Below are positions 29,402-37,555 of a DNA stretch of 64,000 bases, in pieces. The notes under the pieces were generated by a model, which was not told where the DNA came from, searched no databases, and was given only the letters and a program-made list of their open reading frames with translations. The position numbers and the translations under genes were made by a program. The stretch is from Modestobacter italicus (GTDB lineage Bacteria > Actinomycetota > Actinomycetes > Mycobacteriales > Geodermatophilaceae). Location of the stretch: NCBI RefSeq assembly GCF_000306785.1, contig NC_017955.1, forward strand, positions 992,001 to 1,056,000, in the 5' to 3' direction. How positions within the stretch are numbered: position 1 is the stretch's first letter; each line of letters opens with the position of its first letter.

Positions 29402-29429
29402 TTCTCGGCAGTCCCCGGAACGGTCCGTA
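29402..29429 (-). promoter_or_regulatory. Sigma-28-type promoter of flhA-flhF unit
   Basis: TACG (29426-29429), 16 bases, GCCGAGAA (29402-29409) on the minus strand. The -10 is identical to those of fliA and csrA; the -35 is a weak match. Confidence 0.45.
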
Positions 29430-29487
29430 CCGCGGCGGGCGCGCGGCGGCCCCGCCCGACGCCCCACGGGCACCACCAGCGCCGGGC

Positions 29488-29514
29488 GTCCCACCCCGGT
29501 CTGCCGGGCGGGAC
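29488..29514 (-). terminator. Hairpin between flhB and flhA
   Basis: GTCCC..CCCGG pairs with CCGGG..GGGAC in 29488-29514, 35 bases after the flhB stop and upstream of the flhA promoter. It is imperfect in the middle. Confidence 0.45.
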
Positions 29515-29547
29515 GTCCGGTGCGGACGGTGCAGGCGGGGCCGGCCG

Positions 29548-30678
29548 TCAGCGGCGCCTGGCCCGGGGCAGCCCGGCGACGTCGGGGGCCTCGAAGCCGG
29601 GCCGGTGGACGCCGCCGCGGACCCCGCGGTTGGACAGGTGCATCACGAAGGCCAGCACCCGGGCGACCGCGGTGAACAGCTGCGCGGGCACCTCCTGGCC
29701 GATGTCGCAGGAGCCGTGCAGCGCCCGGGCCAGCGGGATGTCCTGGACCATCGGCACCCGGCACTCCTCGGCCCGCGCCCGCAGCCGGGTGGCGACCTCC
29801 CCGGCGCCCTTGGCGACGACCCGGGGCGCCCCGCGCAGCGGCTCGTACTTCAGCGCGACCGCGACGTGGGTGGGGTTGATCAGCAGCACGTCGGCGTCGG
29901 CGACCTCGGCCATCATCCGGTTCCGGGACATCGCCATCTGGGTGGCCCGGCGCTGGGCCTTCATGTGCGGGTCGCCCTCGGAGTTCTTGTGCTCCTGCTT
30001 GATCTCGTACTGGCTCATCTTGAGCTTGGTCATCGTCTGGTGGCGGACCACCAGGTAGTCGGCGAGCGCGATCGCCAGCCCGGTGATGCCGACGACCCGG
30101 AACATCAGCACGGCGGACTCGGTGAAGACCCGGGTGACCTCCGACAGCGGCAGCGCCCCGGAGGCCGAGACCAGGTGCTGGGCCTTGTCCGACGTCGCCC
30201 AGATGACCACGGCGAGCGCGATCGTCTTGATCAGCGCCTTGATCGACTCCCAGAGCCCGTGGGTGCCGAACATCCGCTTGAGCCCGGGCAGCGGGTTGAG
30301 CTTGCCCAGCGTCGGCTTGATCCCCTTGCCGCTGAGCACCACCCCGCCCTGGGCGGCCGAGGCCAGCGTGCCGACCAGCATCATGCCCAGCGCGATCGGG
30401 AGGACCGCGCCGAGGAAGGCGAACAGCGCCTGGCCCATCAGCGCGGAGAGCGCGGCCGGCTGCGGGTCGGCGGCCACCGTGCCGATCTGCACGAACAGCT
30501 GGCGGACCGAACCGAACGCGCGGCCGACGAGCATCGGCAGCAGCACGCTGGCGGCGGCCGCGCCGAGCCAGGTGCCCAGCTCCTGCGTCCGCGGGATCTG
30601 CCCGTCCTTGCGGGCCTGCTTCAGCTTCTGCGCTGTCGGCTTCTCTGTCTTCTCACCACCCGGTCCGTCCTTGGCCAT
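29548..30678 (-). CDS. flhB: Flagellar export apparatus substrate-specificity switch FlhB
   Basis: 376 residues. The N-terminus EKTEKPTAQKLKQARKDGQI is typical, four membrane segments follow, and the autocleavage site NPTHVAVALKY is intact. Self-cleavage between Asn and Pro in this motif switches export from rod/hook to filament proteins together with FliK. The C-terminus is extended by an Arg-rich tail (APDVAGLPRARRR). The ATG at 30678 overlaps the fliR stop region by none and follows it directly (1-base spacing). Confidence 0.96.
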   Translation of the reverse strand: MAKDGPGGEKTEKPTAQKLKQARKDGQIPRTQELGTWLGAAAASVLLPMLVGRAFGSVRQLFVQIGTVAADPQPAALSALMGQALFAFLGAVLPIALGMMLVGTLASAAQGGVVLSGKGIKPTLGKLNPLPGLKRMFGTHGLWESIKALIKTIALAVVIWATSDKAQHLVSASGALPLSEVTRVFTESAVLMFRVVGITGLAIALADYLVVRHQTMTKLKMSQYEIKQEHKNSEGDPHMKAQRRATQMAMSRNRMMAEVADADVLLINPTHVAVALKYEPLRGAPRVVAKGAGEVATRLRARAEECRVPMVQDIPLARALHGSCDIGQEVPAQLFTAVARVLAFVMHLSNRGVRGGVHRPGFEAPDVAGLPRARRR

Positions 30679-31443
30679 CTACCCGCTCCGGAAGGAGGTG
30701 ATCGCCTCGAGGCCGGTGTTCATCAGCGCGTCGAGGGCGGGCGGCAGGAGCGGGAAGGTGAGCCCGAGCAGGGTCAGGGTGAGCAGGATCTTCACCGGGA
30801 ACCCGAACGCGAAGATGTTCAGCGACGGGGCGGCCTTGGACAGCAGGGCCAGGGCGACGTCGGCGAGCAGCAGCACCGCGACCATCGGGCCGGCGATCTG
30901 CAGGGCGGCCAGGAACATCATGGAGAAGACCGTGACGAGGGTGGAGCCCAGCTGGTCGGTGGGCATCGAGCCGCCCACCGGCAGCCCCTCGTAGGAGGTG
31001 ACGAAGCCGCGGACCAGCAGCAGGTGCCCGCCGCTGGTGAACAGCAGCGTGGTCGCCAGCATGTAGTGGAGCTTGCCGATCGAGGAGTGCGTGGTCAGCG
31101 ACAGCGGGTCGTAGGCCGGCTGCAGGGAGAACCCGCCGGAGAGGTCGATCAGGTCGCCGGCCAGCTGGACGGCGGTGAACAGCACCTGGATGACGAAGCC
31201 CAGCGCGGCGCCGATGAGGGCCTCGGTGACCGCGCTGACGATGAGGAAGCCCGCGGTGATCGTCGGCAGGTCGCCGCTGATGTGCGGGAACACCACGACC
31301 GCCAGCGCCATGGCCAGCGCGCCCTTCACCGCGACCGGGATGGCCGCCGAGTTGAACGGCGGCGCCATGATCACGAACCCGCTGGCACGCACCGTGGCCA
31401 GCAGCAGCGCGGCCAGGGTCGCCGAGGGGACCTGGAGGTCCAC
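30679..31443 (-). CDS. fliR: Flagellar export gate protein FliR
   Basis: 254 residues with six membrane segments (LAALLLATVRASGFVIMAPP at the start, ILLTLTLLGLTFPLLPPAL near the end). The SGGFSLQPAYDP region is a conserved FliR motif. FliR joins FliP and FliQ in the helical export gate. The GTG at 31443 is chosen over a longer frame because it lies just past the fliQ stop with GAGG about 8 bases upstream. Confidence 0.94.
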   Translation of the reverse strand: MDLQVPSATLAALLLATVRASGFVIMAPPFNSAAIPVAVKGALAMALAVVVFPHISGDLPTITAGFLIVSAVTEALIGAALGFVIQVLFTAVQLAGDLIDLSGGFSLQPAYDPLSLTTHSSIGKLHYMLATTLLFTSGGHLLLVRGFVTSYEGLPVGGSMPTDQLGSTLVTVFSMMFLAALQIAGPMVAVLLLADVALALLSKAAPSLNIFAFGFPVKILLTLTLLGLTFPLLPPALDALMNTGLEAITSFRSG

Positions 31444-31450
31444 CGCGGCC

Positions 31451-31726
31451 TCAGCTCTGGCCGAGCAGCCGCGGCAGCTCACCGAACAGCTGCTGGGTGA
31501 ACGAGATGAGCTCCGAGAGCACCCAGTTGCCGGTCACCAGCAGCGCGATCGCGACCGCGATCATCTTGGGCACGAAGGACAGCGTCTGTTCCTGGATCTG
31601 GGTCGCCGCCTGGAACAGCGAGATCATGAAACCGACCAGCAGGGCGGTGAGCAGGATCGGGGCGGCGACCTTGGCCGCCACGAGCATCGTCTGGGTGGCG
31701 ATCTCGGTGACGTCGGTGTCGGTCAC
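31451..31726 (-). CDS. fliQ: Flagellar export gate protein FliQ
   Basis: 91 residues, the normal FliQ size, with two membrane segments. VAAPILLTALLVGFMISLFQ and QEQTLSFVPKMIAVA are the conserved FliQ blocks. The GTG at 31726 overlaps the fliP stop (GTGA), so the two are translationally coupled. Confidence 0.95.
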   Translation of the reverse strand: MTDTDVTEIATQTMLVAAKVAAPILLTALLVGFMISLFQAATQIQEQTLSFVPKMIAVAIALLVTGNWVLSELISFTQQLFGELPRLLGQS

Positions 31727-32586
31727 GAGTAGGACCCCACCAACGCCGTGGTGATCAGCGCCCAGCCGTCGACCATCACGAACAGCAGCAGCTTGAACGG
31801 CAGCGCCACGACCGACGGCGGCACCATCATCATGCCCATCGACATCAGCGCGGCGCTGACCAGCATGTCCAGCACCAGGAACGGGATGAAGATGACCAGT
31901 CCGATGATGAAGGCGCTCTTGAGCTCGGAGAGCACGAACGCCGGGATCAGGGTCAGCATGCTCACCGACGCCTCGTCGGCCGGCTTCTCCTCGCCGGACA
32001 GGCCGATCATGAGCTTCAGCTCGTCGTCCCGGGTGTTGTCCAGCAGGAAGCTCTTCAGCGGCGCCTCGCCGACGTCGTAGGCCTGCGAGGCGCTGATCGT
32101 GCCGTCGAGGTAGGGCTGGACGGCGACCTCGTTGATGTCGGAGAACACCGGGCCCATCACGAAGATGGTGAGGAACAGCGCGATCCCGGTGAGCACCTGG
32201 TTGGGCGGCGACGAGGCCAGGCCCAGGGCGTTGCGGGTCAGCGACAGCACCACGAGCATCTTGGTGAACGAGGTGACCAGCAGCAGGGCCGACGGCGCGA
32301 TGGACAGCACCGTGATCGCCAGGATCAGGGTGACGGCCTGGCTGGGGCTGTTGCCGCCGACGGAGATGTCGACCCCGCCGTCGTCGACCACCGGGGCGAC
32401 CGGGGCCGTGGGTGCGGTGGGCGCGGTCGGCGCCGCGGAGGCGGGGTCGGCCAGCACGAACCACAGCGCGACGACGGTCAGCACCAGCAGCGGCAGCAGC
32501 CAGGCGATGCGGCGGCGGCGGGCCGCGGCACCGTCCGCGGGGCTCAGGGCCGGGGCCGGCAGCAGGACCGGGAGCGCGGCGGTCAC
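31723..32586 (-). CDS. fliP: Flagellar export gate protein FliP
   Basis: 287 residues. A cleavable-looking signal (LLPLLVLTVVALWFVLADP then ASAAP) is followed by an Ala/Pro/Thr linker and four membrane segments. FliP signatures are visible in LVVLSLTRNALGLASSPPNQ and IPAFVLSELKSAFIIGL. The GTG at 32586 overlaps the fliO stop (GTGA). FliP forms the pentameric core of the gate with FliQ and FliR. Confidence 0.96.
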   Translation of the reverse strand: MTAALPVLLPAPALSPADGAAARRRRIAWLLPLLVLTVVALWFVLADPASAAPTAPTAPTAPVAPVVDDGGVDISVGGNSPSQAVTLILAITVLSIAPSALLLVTSFTKMLVVLSLTRNALGLASSPPNQVLTGIALFLTIFVMGPVFSDINEVAVQPYLDGTISASQAYDVGEAPLKSFLLDNTRDDELKLMIGLSGEEKPADEASVSMLTLIPAFVLSELKSAFIIGLVIFIPFLVLDMLVSAALMSMGMMMVPPSVVALPFKLLLFVMVDGWALITTALVGSYS

Positions 32587-33035
32587 CGGCGCACCGTCCG
32601 CTCGCGCAGCTCCTGCACCACCGACGTCCAGGTGCCGCGGTCGAGCACCGAGCCGGCCAGGGCACCGCCGCCACCGGACCGGGCGGGCAGCGCCGGACGG
32701 CGGGTGAGCACCCCGGTGGCCGGGTCGTCGTCGACGCCGGCCGGGCCGGTGGTGGTCGACCGGGCGAGCTGGGCGTCCAGCGCGGCCGACAGTTCGTCGT
32801 CCTCGACCTCGGCCAGCAGGGTGACCTGCTCCTCGGTGGCGCCGACGACCAGTACCCGGCCGGCGACCCGGAGGACCGACACGCTGCTGGCCCGGCCCAT
32901 CCGCTGCCGGGCGACGACCTCGATGACGCCGGTCGCCCCGCCGAGCCCGCGCTTCTTGGCGACCCGGCTGGCGAACAGCAGCACCGCGGCGATGAACGCC
33001 AGGCACAGCACCAGGCGCAGGACCATCCAGGTCAT
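32583..33035 (-). CDS. fliO: Flagellar biosynthesis protein FliO
   Basis: 150 residues with one N-terminal membrane helix (MVLRLVLCLAFIAAVLLFAS) and the FliO domain VIEVVARQRMGRASSVSVLR, VLVVGATEEQVTLLAEV. FliO is an assembly factor for FliP. It sits between fliN and fliP with ATGA/GTGA overlaps on both sides. The C-terminal 60 residues are low-complexity. Confidence 0.9.
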   Translation of the reverse strand: MTWMVLRLVLCLAFIAAVLLFASRVAKKRGLGGATGVIEVVARQRMGRASSVSVLRVAGRVLVVGATEEQVTLLAEVEDDELSAALDAQLARSTTTGPAGVDDDPATGVLTRRPALPARSGGGGALAGSVLDRGTWTSVVQELRERTVRR

Positions 33036-33778
33036 GCGGACGGCGTCCCGTACTCGGTGGCCTCGGTGACGATCTCGCTGATCCGCAGCCCGAAGTCCTC
33101 GTCCACGACGACGATCTCGCCGCGGGCGATCAGGGTGCCGTTCACCAGCAGGTCGGCCGGCGCCCCGGCGGCCCGGTCGAGCTCGATGACCTCGCCGGGG
33201 TGGAGCGAGAGCAGTTCGGAGACCGTCATCCGGGTGCGGCCGATCTCGACGGTGACCTCCATGGCCACGTTGCGCAGCAGGTCCAGGCTGCCGCGCCGCT
33301 CGCGCGGCCGCGGCAGGGTGACCTGCAGCGCCAGGGTCGCCGAGATCTCGCCGTTGGCGATCAGCGGCACGGCGAGGAAGACGCCCTTGTCGCGCAGCCC
33401 GTCCAGCGCGGCGACGACGTCCTCGACGCGCTCGGCGGCGACCCGCACCCGGCCCAGCGCCGCGGCCGCGGCCTCGAGCGCGGGGCGCAGCGCGGTGGCG
33501 ACGTCCATGGCGCCGACGGGGGAGTTGGTCAGCGCGCCGACGATCTCCTCCGACAGCACCAGCACGATGTCACCGCTGACCTCGCCGCCGAGCGCCGCGG
33601 TCACCGCGGCGCCGGGCGCCGGCGGGAGCGGCACCGACTCGGGGTCGGCCACCGTGTCCCCGGGGCGCAGGTCCAGCTCGGCGGGCATCGCGGCGGCAGC
33701 GGCCCGCGCCGCGGCCGCGACGGCCGTGGCGATGGTCTCGGAGTCCGACGAACGGTCAGTGCCGAAGGCGGTGGTCAT
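33032..33778 (-). CDS. fliN: Flagellar motor switch protein FliN with CheC/FliY-like N-terminal domain
   Basis: 248 residues. The C-terminal ~80 residues are the FliN SpoA domain (LRNVAMEVTVEIGRTRMTVS, LHPGEVIELDRAAGAPADLL). The N-terminal part (GGEVSGDIVLVLSEEIVGAL) resembles the CheC-type region of FliY, but the CheC phosphatase motif is not obvious. FliN forms the lower C-ring and helps recruit export cargo. The start overlaps the fliM stop (ATGA). Confidence 0.93.
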   Translation of the reverse strand: MTTAFGTDRSSDSETIATAVAAAARAAAAAMPAELDLRPGDTVADPESVPLPPAPGAAVTAALGGEVSGDIVLVLSEEIVGALTNSPVGAMDVATALRPALEAAAAALGRVRVAAERVEDVVAALDGLRDKGVFLAVPLIANGEISATLALQVTLPRPRERRGSLDLLRNVAMEVTVEIGRTRMTVSELLSLHPGEVIELDRAAGAPADLLVNGTLIARGEIVVVDEDFGLRISEIVTEATEYGTPSA

Positions 33779-34749
33779 GCGTGTTCCTTCCCGCTGGTCG
33801 CGGTGTCGGGGACGATCTCGGCCGCCAGGCGGCGCCGGTGGTTGCTCGGGAGCGCGTGCGCGAAGATGACGTCGTTGGTCGTGACCTCCAGCGGGCTGTC
33901 CTGCGCGTGGCGCAGCAGCAGCACGTCACCGACCGCCAGGGACAGCAGGTCGCCGGAGGGGACCTCGAGCGGGTTGAACCGGACGCTGACGTCGACCGGG
34001 ACCTCGGCCAGCCGCTCCTTCAGCGCCTCGGCGGCGCGCTTCCGCTTGTGCTTCGCGGAGTCCGACAGCTGCGGGGAGGCGGCGTTGTTCAGCGAGGCGG
34101 CGAAGGCGGAGAACGGCAGCACCAGCGTCGCGTCGGGCTCGCGGGAGCCGATGCGCATCGAGTAGGTCGCGACCATGACCGTCTCCGAGCCCGCGGCGGC
34201 CTGGGCCAGCTGCGGGTTGTACTCGACGCCGTCGAGCACCGGGGTCAGCGGCGTGATGTGCGCGAAGGCGTCGGCCAGCTCGCCGAGCAGCCGCTCCAGC
34301 AGGTGGCTGGTGATGGCGCTCTCCATCGCGGTCATCGGCCGCACCGGCTGGTCGCCGGCGCCGGCCCCGCCGAGCATGTGGTCGACGATGGCCATCGCGG
34401 TGTCCAGCGGGTAGGCCAGCACGCCCTTGCCCGGGAGGGGCTCGAGGGTGAAGGTCGCCACGAAGTACGACAGCGGCAACGTGGCGATGTAGTCGTCGTA
34501 GGAGTACTGCTCGATCCCGACGAGCTCCAGCCGGGCGCCGGTGCGCAGCATCGACGTCAGGGTCGTCGTCGCCTGGCGGGCGAAGTTCTCCTGCGCGATC
34601 TGCAGGATCCGGACGTGCTCGCGGGAGAGCTTCGTGGGGCGGCGGAAGTCGTAGGTGCGCGGCTGGCGCCGCCGCGAGCGGCCCTGTCCCTCGGGGGAAC
34701 GGGGGGCAGGCACGCTGGGCGCGTCGGCCACGATGTCGGACAAGCTCAC
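33775..34749 (-). CDS. fliM: Flagellar motor switch protein FliM
   Basis: 324 residues. Core FliM blocks are visible: TYDFRRPTKLSREHVRILQ, LSYFVATFTLEPL, AYPLDTAMAIVDHMLGGAG and a C-terminal SpoA domain. The usual N-terminal CheY-binding peptide (LSQxEIDALL) is not present; the start reads VSLSDIVADAPSVP. I prefer the GTG at 34749, 8 bases after a sigma-28-type -10 (GCCGATGA) and with GAGGA upstream, over the ATG at 34761, which lies inside that promoter. FliM is the middle of the C-ring and the rotor switch. Confidence 0.94.
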   Translation of the reverse strand: MSLSDIVADAPSVPAPRSPEGQGRSRRRQPRTYDFRRPTKLSREHVRILQIAQENFARQATTTLTSMLRTGARLELVGIEQYSYDDYIATLPLSYFVATFTLEPLPGKGVLAYPLDTAMAIVDHMLGGAGAGDQPVRPMTAMESAITSHLLERLLGELADAFAHITPLTPVLDGVEYNPQLAQAAAGSETVMVATYSMRIGSREPDATLVLPFSAFAASLNNAASPQLSDSAKHKRKRAAEALKERLAEVPVDVSVRFNPLEVPSGDLLSLAVGDVLLLRHAQDSPLEVTTNDVIFAHALPSNHRRRLAAEIVPDTATSGKEHA

Positions 34750-34757
34750 GCATGTCC

Positions 34758-34785
34758 TCATCGGCGGGGGTCCGGTCGACCCTGA
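34758..34785 (-). promoter_or_regulatory. Sigma-28-type promoter of fliM unit
   Basis: TCAG (34782-34785), 16 bases, GCCGATGA (34758-34765) on the minus strand. The expected start point falls next to the fliM GTG, so the transcript may be leaderless. Confidence 0.6.
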
Positions 34786-34794
34786 CCGCCGGAG

Positions 34795-34828
34795 ACCAGC
34801 CGGTGCCGGGGGACCGGCACCGGCTGGT
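34795..34828 (-). terminator. Perfect hairpin between fliL and fliM
   Basis: CCAGCCGGTGCCGG (34796-34809) pairs with CCGGCACCGGCTGG (34814-34827) around GGGA, plus one A-T pair outside. It lies between the fliL stop and the fliM promoter. Confidence 0.75.
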
Positions 34829-34830
34829 AC

Positions 34831-34871
34831 GGGAGCGCCTGGTGAGGCGCTGGAACGGGGTCCTTCTGCTA
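34831..34871 (-). repeat. Partial copy of the stop-anchored repeat after fliL
   Basis: After the fliL TAG stop the minus strand reads AAGGACCCCGTTCC, as in the full copies, then a small hairpin AGCGCCT/AGGCGCT. The right half of the repeat is missing or diverged. Confidence 0.5.
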
Positions 34872-35342
34872 CTGGGTGACGTACTCCGTGTACCAGAGCT
34901 CGTAGACCTCGCCGTGGTACGCCTCGATGACGGCCTGCTCGAAGGCGGCCTTCATCGCCTCGCGGTTGGTCTGCACGTCGGCCAGGGCCGCGCCGGAGAA
35001 CTGCGAGATGGCGATGTCCATGGCCTTGGACCCGTCGGGGGCCGCGCTGCCGTGCCCGCCACTGGCGTTCTCGTCCCAGACGGTGGAGAACTGCAGGGTG
35101 AAGCCCAGCTTCAGGTAGCTGCCGCCGGCCAGGTTGATGGCCACCGGGTCGACCGGGAGGACGACCGCGCCGGCCTCCGCTGCGGGCTCGGCCTCGGCCG
35201 CACCGCTCCCGCTGAACAGGAAGAACCAGGCCGCCGCCCCGAGGGCCAGCACGGCCACCAGCCCGATCACGAGCAGCTTCTTCTTCCCGCCCTTCGGAGC
35301 GTCCTCGTCCGCGGGCGTCTCGTCCTTCTTGCTCTTGCTCAT
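34869..35342 (-). CDS. fliL: Flagellar basal body-associated protein FliL
   Basis: 157 residues: a Lys/Asp-rich cytoplasmic start, one membrane helix (KLLVIGLVAVLALGAAAWFF) and an outer domain (LPVDPVAINLAGGSYLKLGF). FliL rings surround the stator and modulate its activity. The ATG overlaps the motB stop (ATGA). It ends the flbD-motA-motB-fliL unit, followed by hairpins. Confidence 0.93.
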   Translation of the reverse strand: MSKSKKDETPADEDAPKGGKKKLLVIGLVAVLALGAAAWFFLFSGSGAAEAEPAAEAGAVVLPVDPVAINLAGGSYLKLGFTLQFSTVWDENASGGHGSAAPDGSKAMDIAISQFSGAALADVQTNREAMKAAFEQAVIEAYHGEVYELWYTEYVTQ

Positions 35343-36355
35343 CCGTGGCCTCCCTCGGAGTCGGTGGTGCTCTGACCTGCGTCGTCGGTGGTGCTGGCTG
35401 GGGCGCTCGCCTCCGCGGCGGGGGCGGCGGCGTCCTTCTCGGCGGCCGCCTCCAGCCCGGGGAGCAGGGCGTTGGCGTCGGCCGAGGCGATGGACGCCAC
35501 GACGATGTCCACGCGCCGGTTGGCGGTGACGTAGTTGGGGTCGCTGTCGGGCACGAGCGGGCGGGTGCTGCCGTAGCCGGCGGCGGACATCCGGTCCTCG
35601 GCCAGCCCGTCGGCCTCGGAGAGGTGCCGCAGCACCGTCGTCGCGCGGATCGCCGACAGCTCCCAGTTCGAGGGCCACGGCCCGCCGCGGGTGACCGGGA
35701 GCGAGTTGGCGTGCCCCTCGATCCGCAGCGGGTTGGGCAGCGCGCCCAGCCCCGGCGCCAGCGCGTCCAGCGTGGTGATCCCGGCGGGCAGCAGCACGGC
35801 GGACTCCGGGGCGAAGAGCACGGGGTCGGAGACCACCCGCACGACCAGGCCGCGCTCGTCGATGACGAACTGCGCCGAGCCGGCCTGGCCGGCCGCGGCA
35901 ACCGCGGCCGCCAGGGCGTCGCGGGCCGCGGCCAGCTGGTCGTAGGCCGCCTTGGCCTCCGCGGCGGTCTGCTGCGCCTGCTGGGCGGCCACCGCCTCGG
36001 CGGCCGCCGCCTCCGCCTCGGTCTGCGCGGTGCCGTCGATCGCGGCCTCCTGGGCGACCTGGACGGGCTTGAGCGGGCTGTCGTTCTCCGTCGGCGCGTC
36101 GATGGCCGCGCCGTCGTTGAGGATGGTGACCGGGGCGCCGCCGCCCTCGCGTGCGCCCTCGGCGAACGCGGTGAACTTGGCCGCGTCGATCGAGCTCATG
36201 GCGTACAGGACGACGAACAGCACGAACAGCAGCGTCATCATGTCGAAGCCGGAGACGAGCCACCGTTCGTGGTTCTCGTGCTCCTCGTGCTCCTCGTGCT
36301 TCTTGGCCCGGCCGCCGTGCCCGCCGTGGCCGCTGCTCTTGCTGGTCTTGCTCAT
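35339..36355 (-). CDS. motB: Flagellar stator protein MotB
   Basis: 338 residues. A His/Glu/Lys-rich N-terminal tail (HGGHGGRAKKHEEHEEHENH) precedes the single membrane helix, where the ion-binding Asp is in SGFDMMTLLFVLFVVLYA. The C-terminal OmpA-like peptidoglycan-binding domain shows LRIEGHANSLPV and NRRVDIVVASI, and a 50-residue low-complexity tail follows. The Gln/Ala-rich helical linker is longer than usual. The ATG overlaps the motA stop. It anchors the stator to the wall. Confidence 0.95.
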   Translation of the reverse strand: MSKTSKSSGHGGHGGRAKKHEEHEEHENHERWLVSGFDMMTLLFVLFVVLYAMSSIDAAKFTAFAEGAREGGGAPVTILNDGAAIDAPTENDSPLKPVQVAQEAAIDGTAQTEAEAAAAEAVAAQQAQQTAAEAKAAYDQLAAARDALAAAVAAAGQAGSAQFVIDERGLVVRVVSDPVLFAPESAVLLPAGITTLDALAPGLGALPNPLRIEGHANSLPVTRGGPWPSNWELSAIRATTVLRHLSEADGLAEDRMSAAGYGSTRPLVPDSDPNYVTANRRVDIVVASIASADANALLPGLEAAAEKDAAAPAAEASAPASTTDDAGQSTTDSEGGHG

Positions 36356-37122
36356 GCCGCCTCGCGCCCCTGCTCACCAGGCGGTACGAGGGAGGTGAGC
36401 TTGGCCCGGACGGTGCGCGGGCTGGTGCCGGCCTGGATCTCGGCGATCCCCTCGACGAGCAGCTCCATCTGGGCGGCCTCGAGGGCGCTGACCCGCAGGA
36501 TCTTGGCGCCCATCGGCAGGAACCAGAAGTTGGCCGCCATGACGCCCCACAGGGTGGCGATGAACGCCGCGGAGACCATCGGGCCCAGCGCCTCGGGGTT
36601 GCTGAGGTTGCCCATGACGTTCATCAGGCCGACGATGCAGCCCAGGATGCCGATGGTCGGCGCGTAGCCGCCCATGTTGTTCATGAACTTGGCGGCGACC
36701 TTGTCCTCGGTCTTCTTCGCCATGATCTCGCCCTCGAGGATGCTGCGCAGGTCCTCGGGGTCGGTGCCGTCGATGCTCATCTGCAGCCCGCGCTTGAGGA
36801 AGGGGGACTCGATCTTCTTGACCTCGGCCTCGAGGGCGAGCAGGCCCTCCTTGCGGGCCTTCTCGGCCAGGGTGACCAGGATCTGGATCTGCTCGGTGGC
36901 CGGCGGCACCTTGCCCGGCACCAGCGCCATCTTGAACCAGGTGGGGATCTTCTTGATGTCGGCCATCGTCTGGCTGGCCAGCGCGGCGCCGAAGGTCGCG
37001 ATGATGACCAGGATGATCGCCGGGAGGAAGATCAGCGACGTCGGGTCGGCGCCCTCCAGGACCATGAAGACGAAGAAGGCGACCAGGGAGATGACGAACC
37101 CGATCAGGGTGGCGGGGTCCAT
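36352..37122 (-). CDS. motA: Flagellar stator protein MotA
   Basis: 256 residues with four membrane helices. Conserved blocks include the cytoplasmic AEKARKEGLLALEAEVKKIE loop, where charged residues contact FliG, and APTIGILGCIVGLMNVMGNL. MotA forms the ring around MotB and conducts ions. It starts 3 bases after the flbD stop and overlaps motB by four bases. Confidence 0.96.
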   Translation of the reverse strand: MDPATLIGFVISLVAFFVFMVLEGADPTSLIFLPAIILVIIATFGAALASQTMADIKKIPTWFKMALVPGKVPPATEQIQILVTLAEKARKEGLLALEAEVKKIESPFLKRGLQMSIDGTDPEDLRSILEGEIMAKKTEDKVAAKFMNNMGGYAPTIGILGCIVGLMNVMGNLSNPEALGPMVSAAFIATLWGVMAANFWFLPMGAKILRVSALEAAQMELLVEGIAEIQAGTSPRTVRAKLTSLVPPGEQGREAA

Positions 37123-37125
37123 GGG

Positions 37126-37413
37126 TCAGCGCTCGTCTCGGGTCGGGAAGGGCACGACCGAGGCGTTCTCGGTGCCCTTCAGGTCGGTGGTCGTGGGCGG
37201 GCGGTAGTCGCCGCGGTCCATCTGGAAGGCGACCGCCTGGATGCCCGCCCGGTAGTCGCGGACCTCGCGGACGACCTGGTCGACGGTCTCCGTGACGACG
37301 TACTTGGTGTCGTCCCGCAGGGTGACCACGGTGTCGGGGTGGCCCTCCACGCGCTGGATCAGCTCGGCGTTGAGCACGAAGTGCTCGCCGTTGAGGCGCG
37401 TCAGACGGATCAC
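37126..37413 (-). CDS. flbD: FlbD-family flagellar protein
   Basis: 95 residues from a GTG with GAGGA 8-12 bases upstream; the start VIRLTRLNGEHFVLNAELIQ is the conserved beginning of the FlbD/SwrD family, so the in-frame GTG at 37428 is rejected. The short Gram-positive FlbD (SwrD) raises motor power by acting on the stator and is encoded just before motA here, in keeping with that role. It opens the stator unit behind a sigma-28-type promoter. Confidence 0.92.
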   Translation of the reverse strand: MIRLTRLNGEHFVLNAELIQRVEGHPDTVVTLRDDTKYVVTETVDQVVREVRDYRAGIQAVAFQMDRGDYRPPTTTDLKGTENASVVPFPTRDER

Positions 37414-37479
37414 GGGAGGGGTCCTCACAGGTTCGGGGTGGCGGGAGCCGTGCGGGGCGTCGTCGCCGCCGCAGTGGTG

Positions 37480-37507
37480 TCATCGGCGTCGGGGCGCCGG
37501 TGCTTGA
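37480..37507 (-). promoter_or_regulatory. Sigma-28-type promoter of flbD-motA-motB-fliL
   Basis: TCAA (37504-37507), 16 bases, GCCGATGA (37480-37487) on the minus strand, the best match in the window to the known TAAA-N15-GCCGATAA. Confidence 0.7.
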
Positions 37508-37512
37508 GCCGG

Positions 37513-37547
37513 CCGGCCCGGTCACCCCGCGGGGGCGACCGGGCCGG
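37513..37547 (-). terminator. Terminator after flgE
   Basis: CCGGCCCGGTC (37513-37523) and GACCGGGCCGG (37537-37547) pair perfectly; the loop itself can form CCCCGCGGGG. Confidence 0.75.
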
Positions 37548-37555
37548 GGCCTGGA

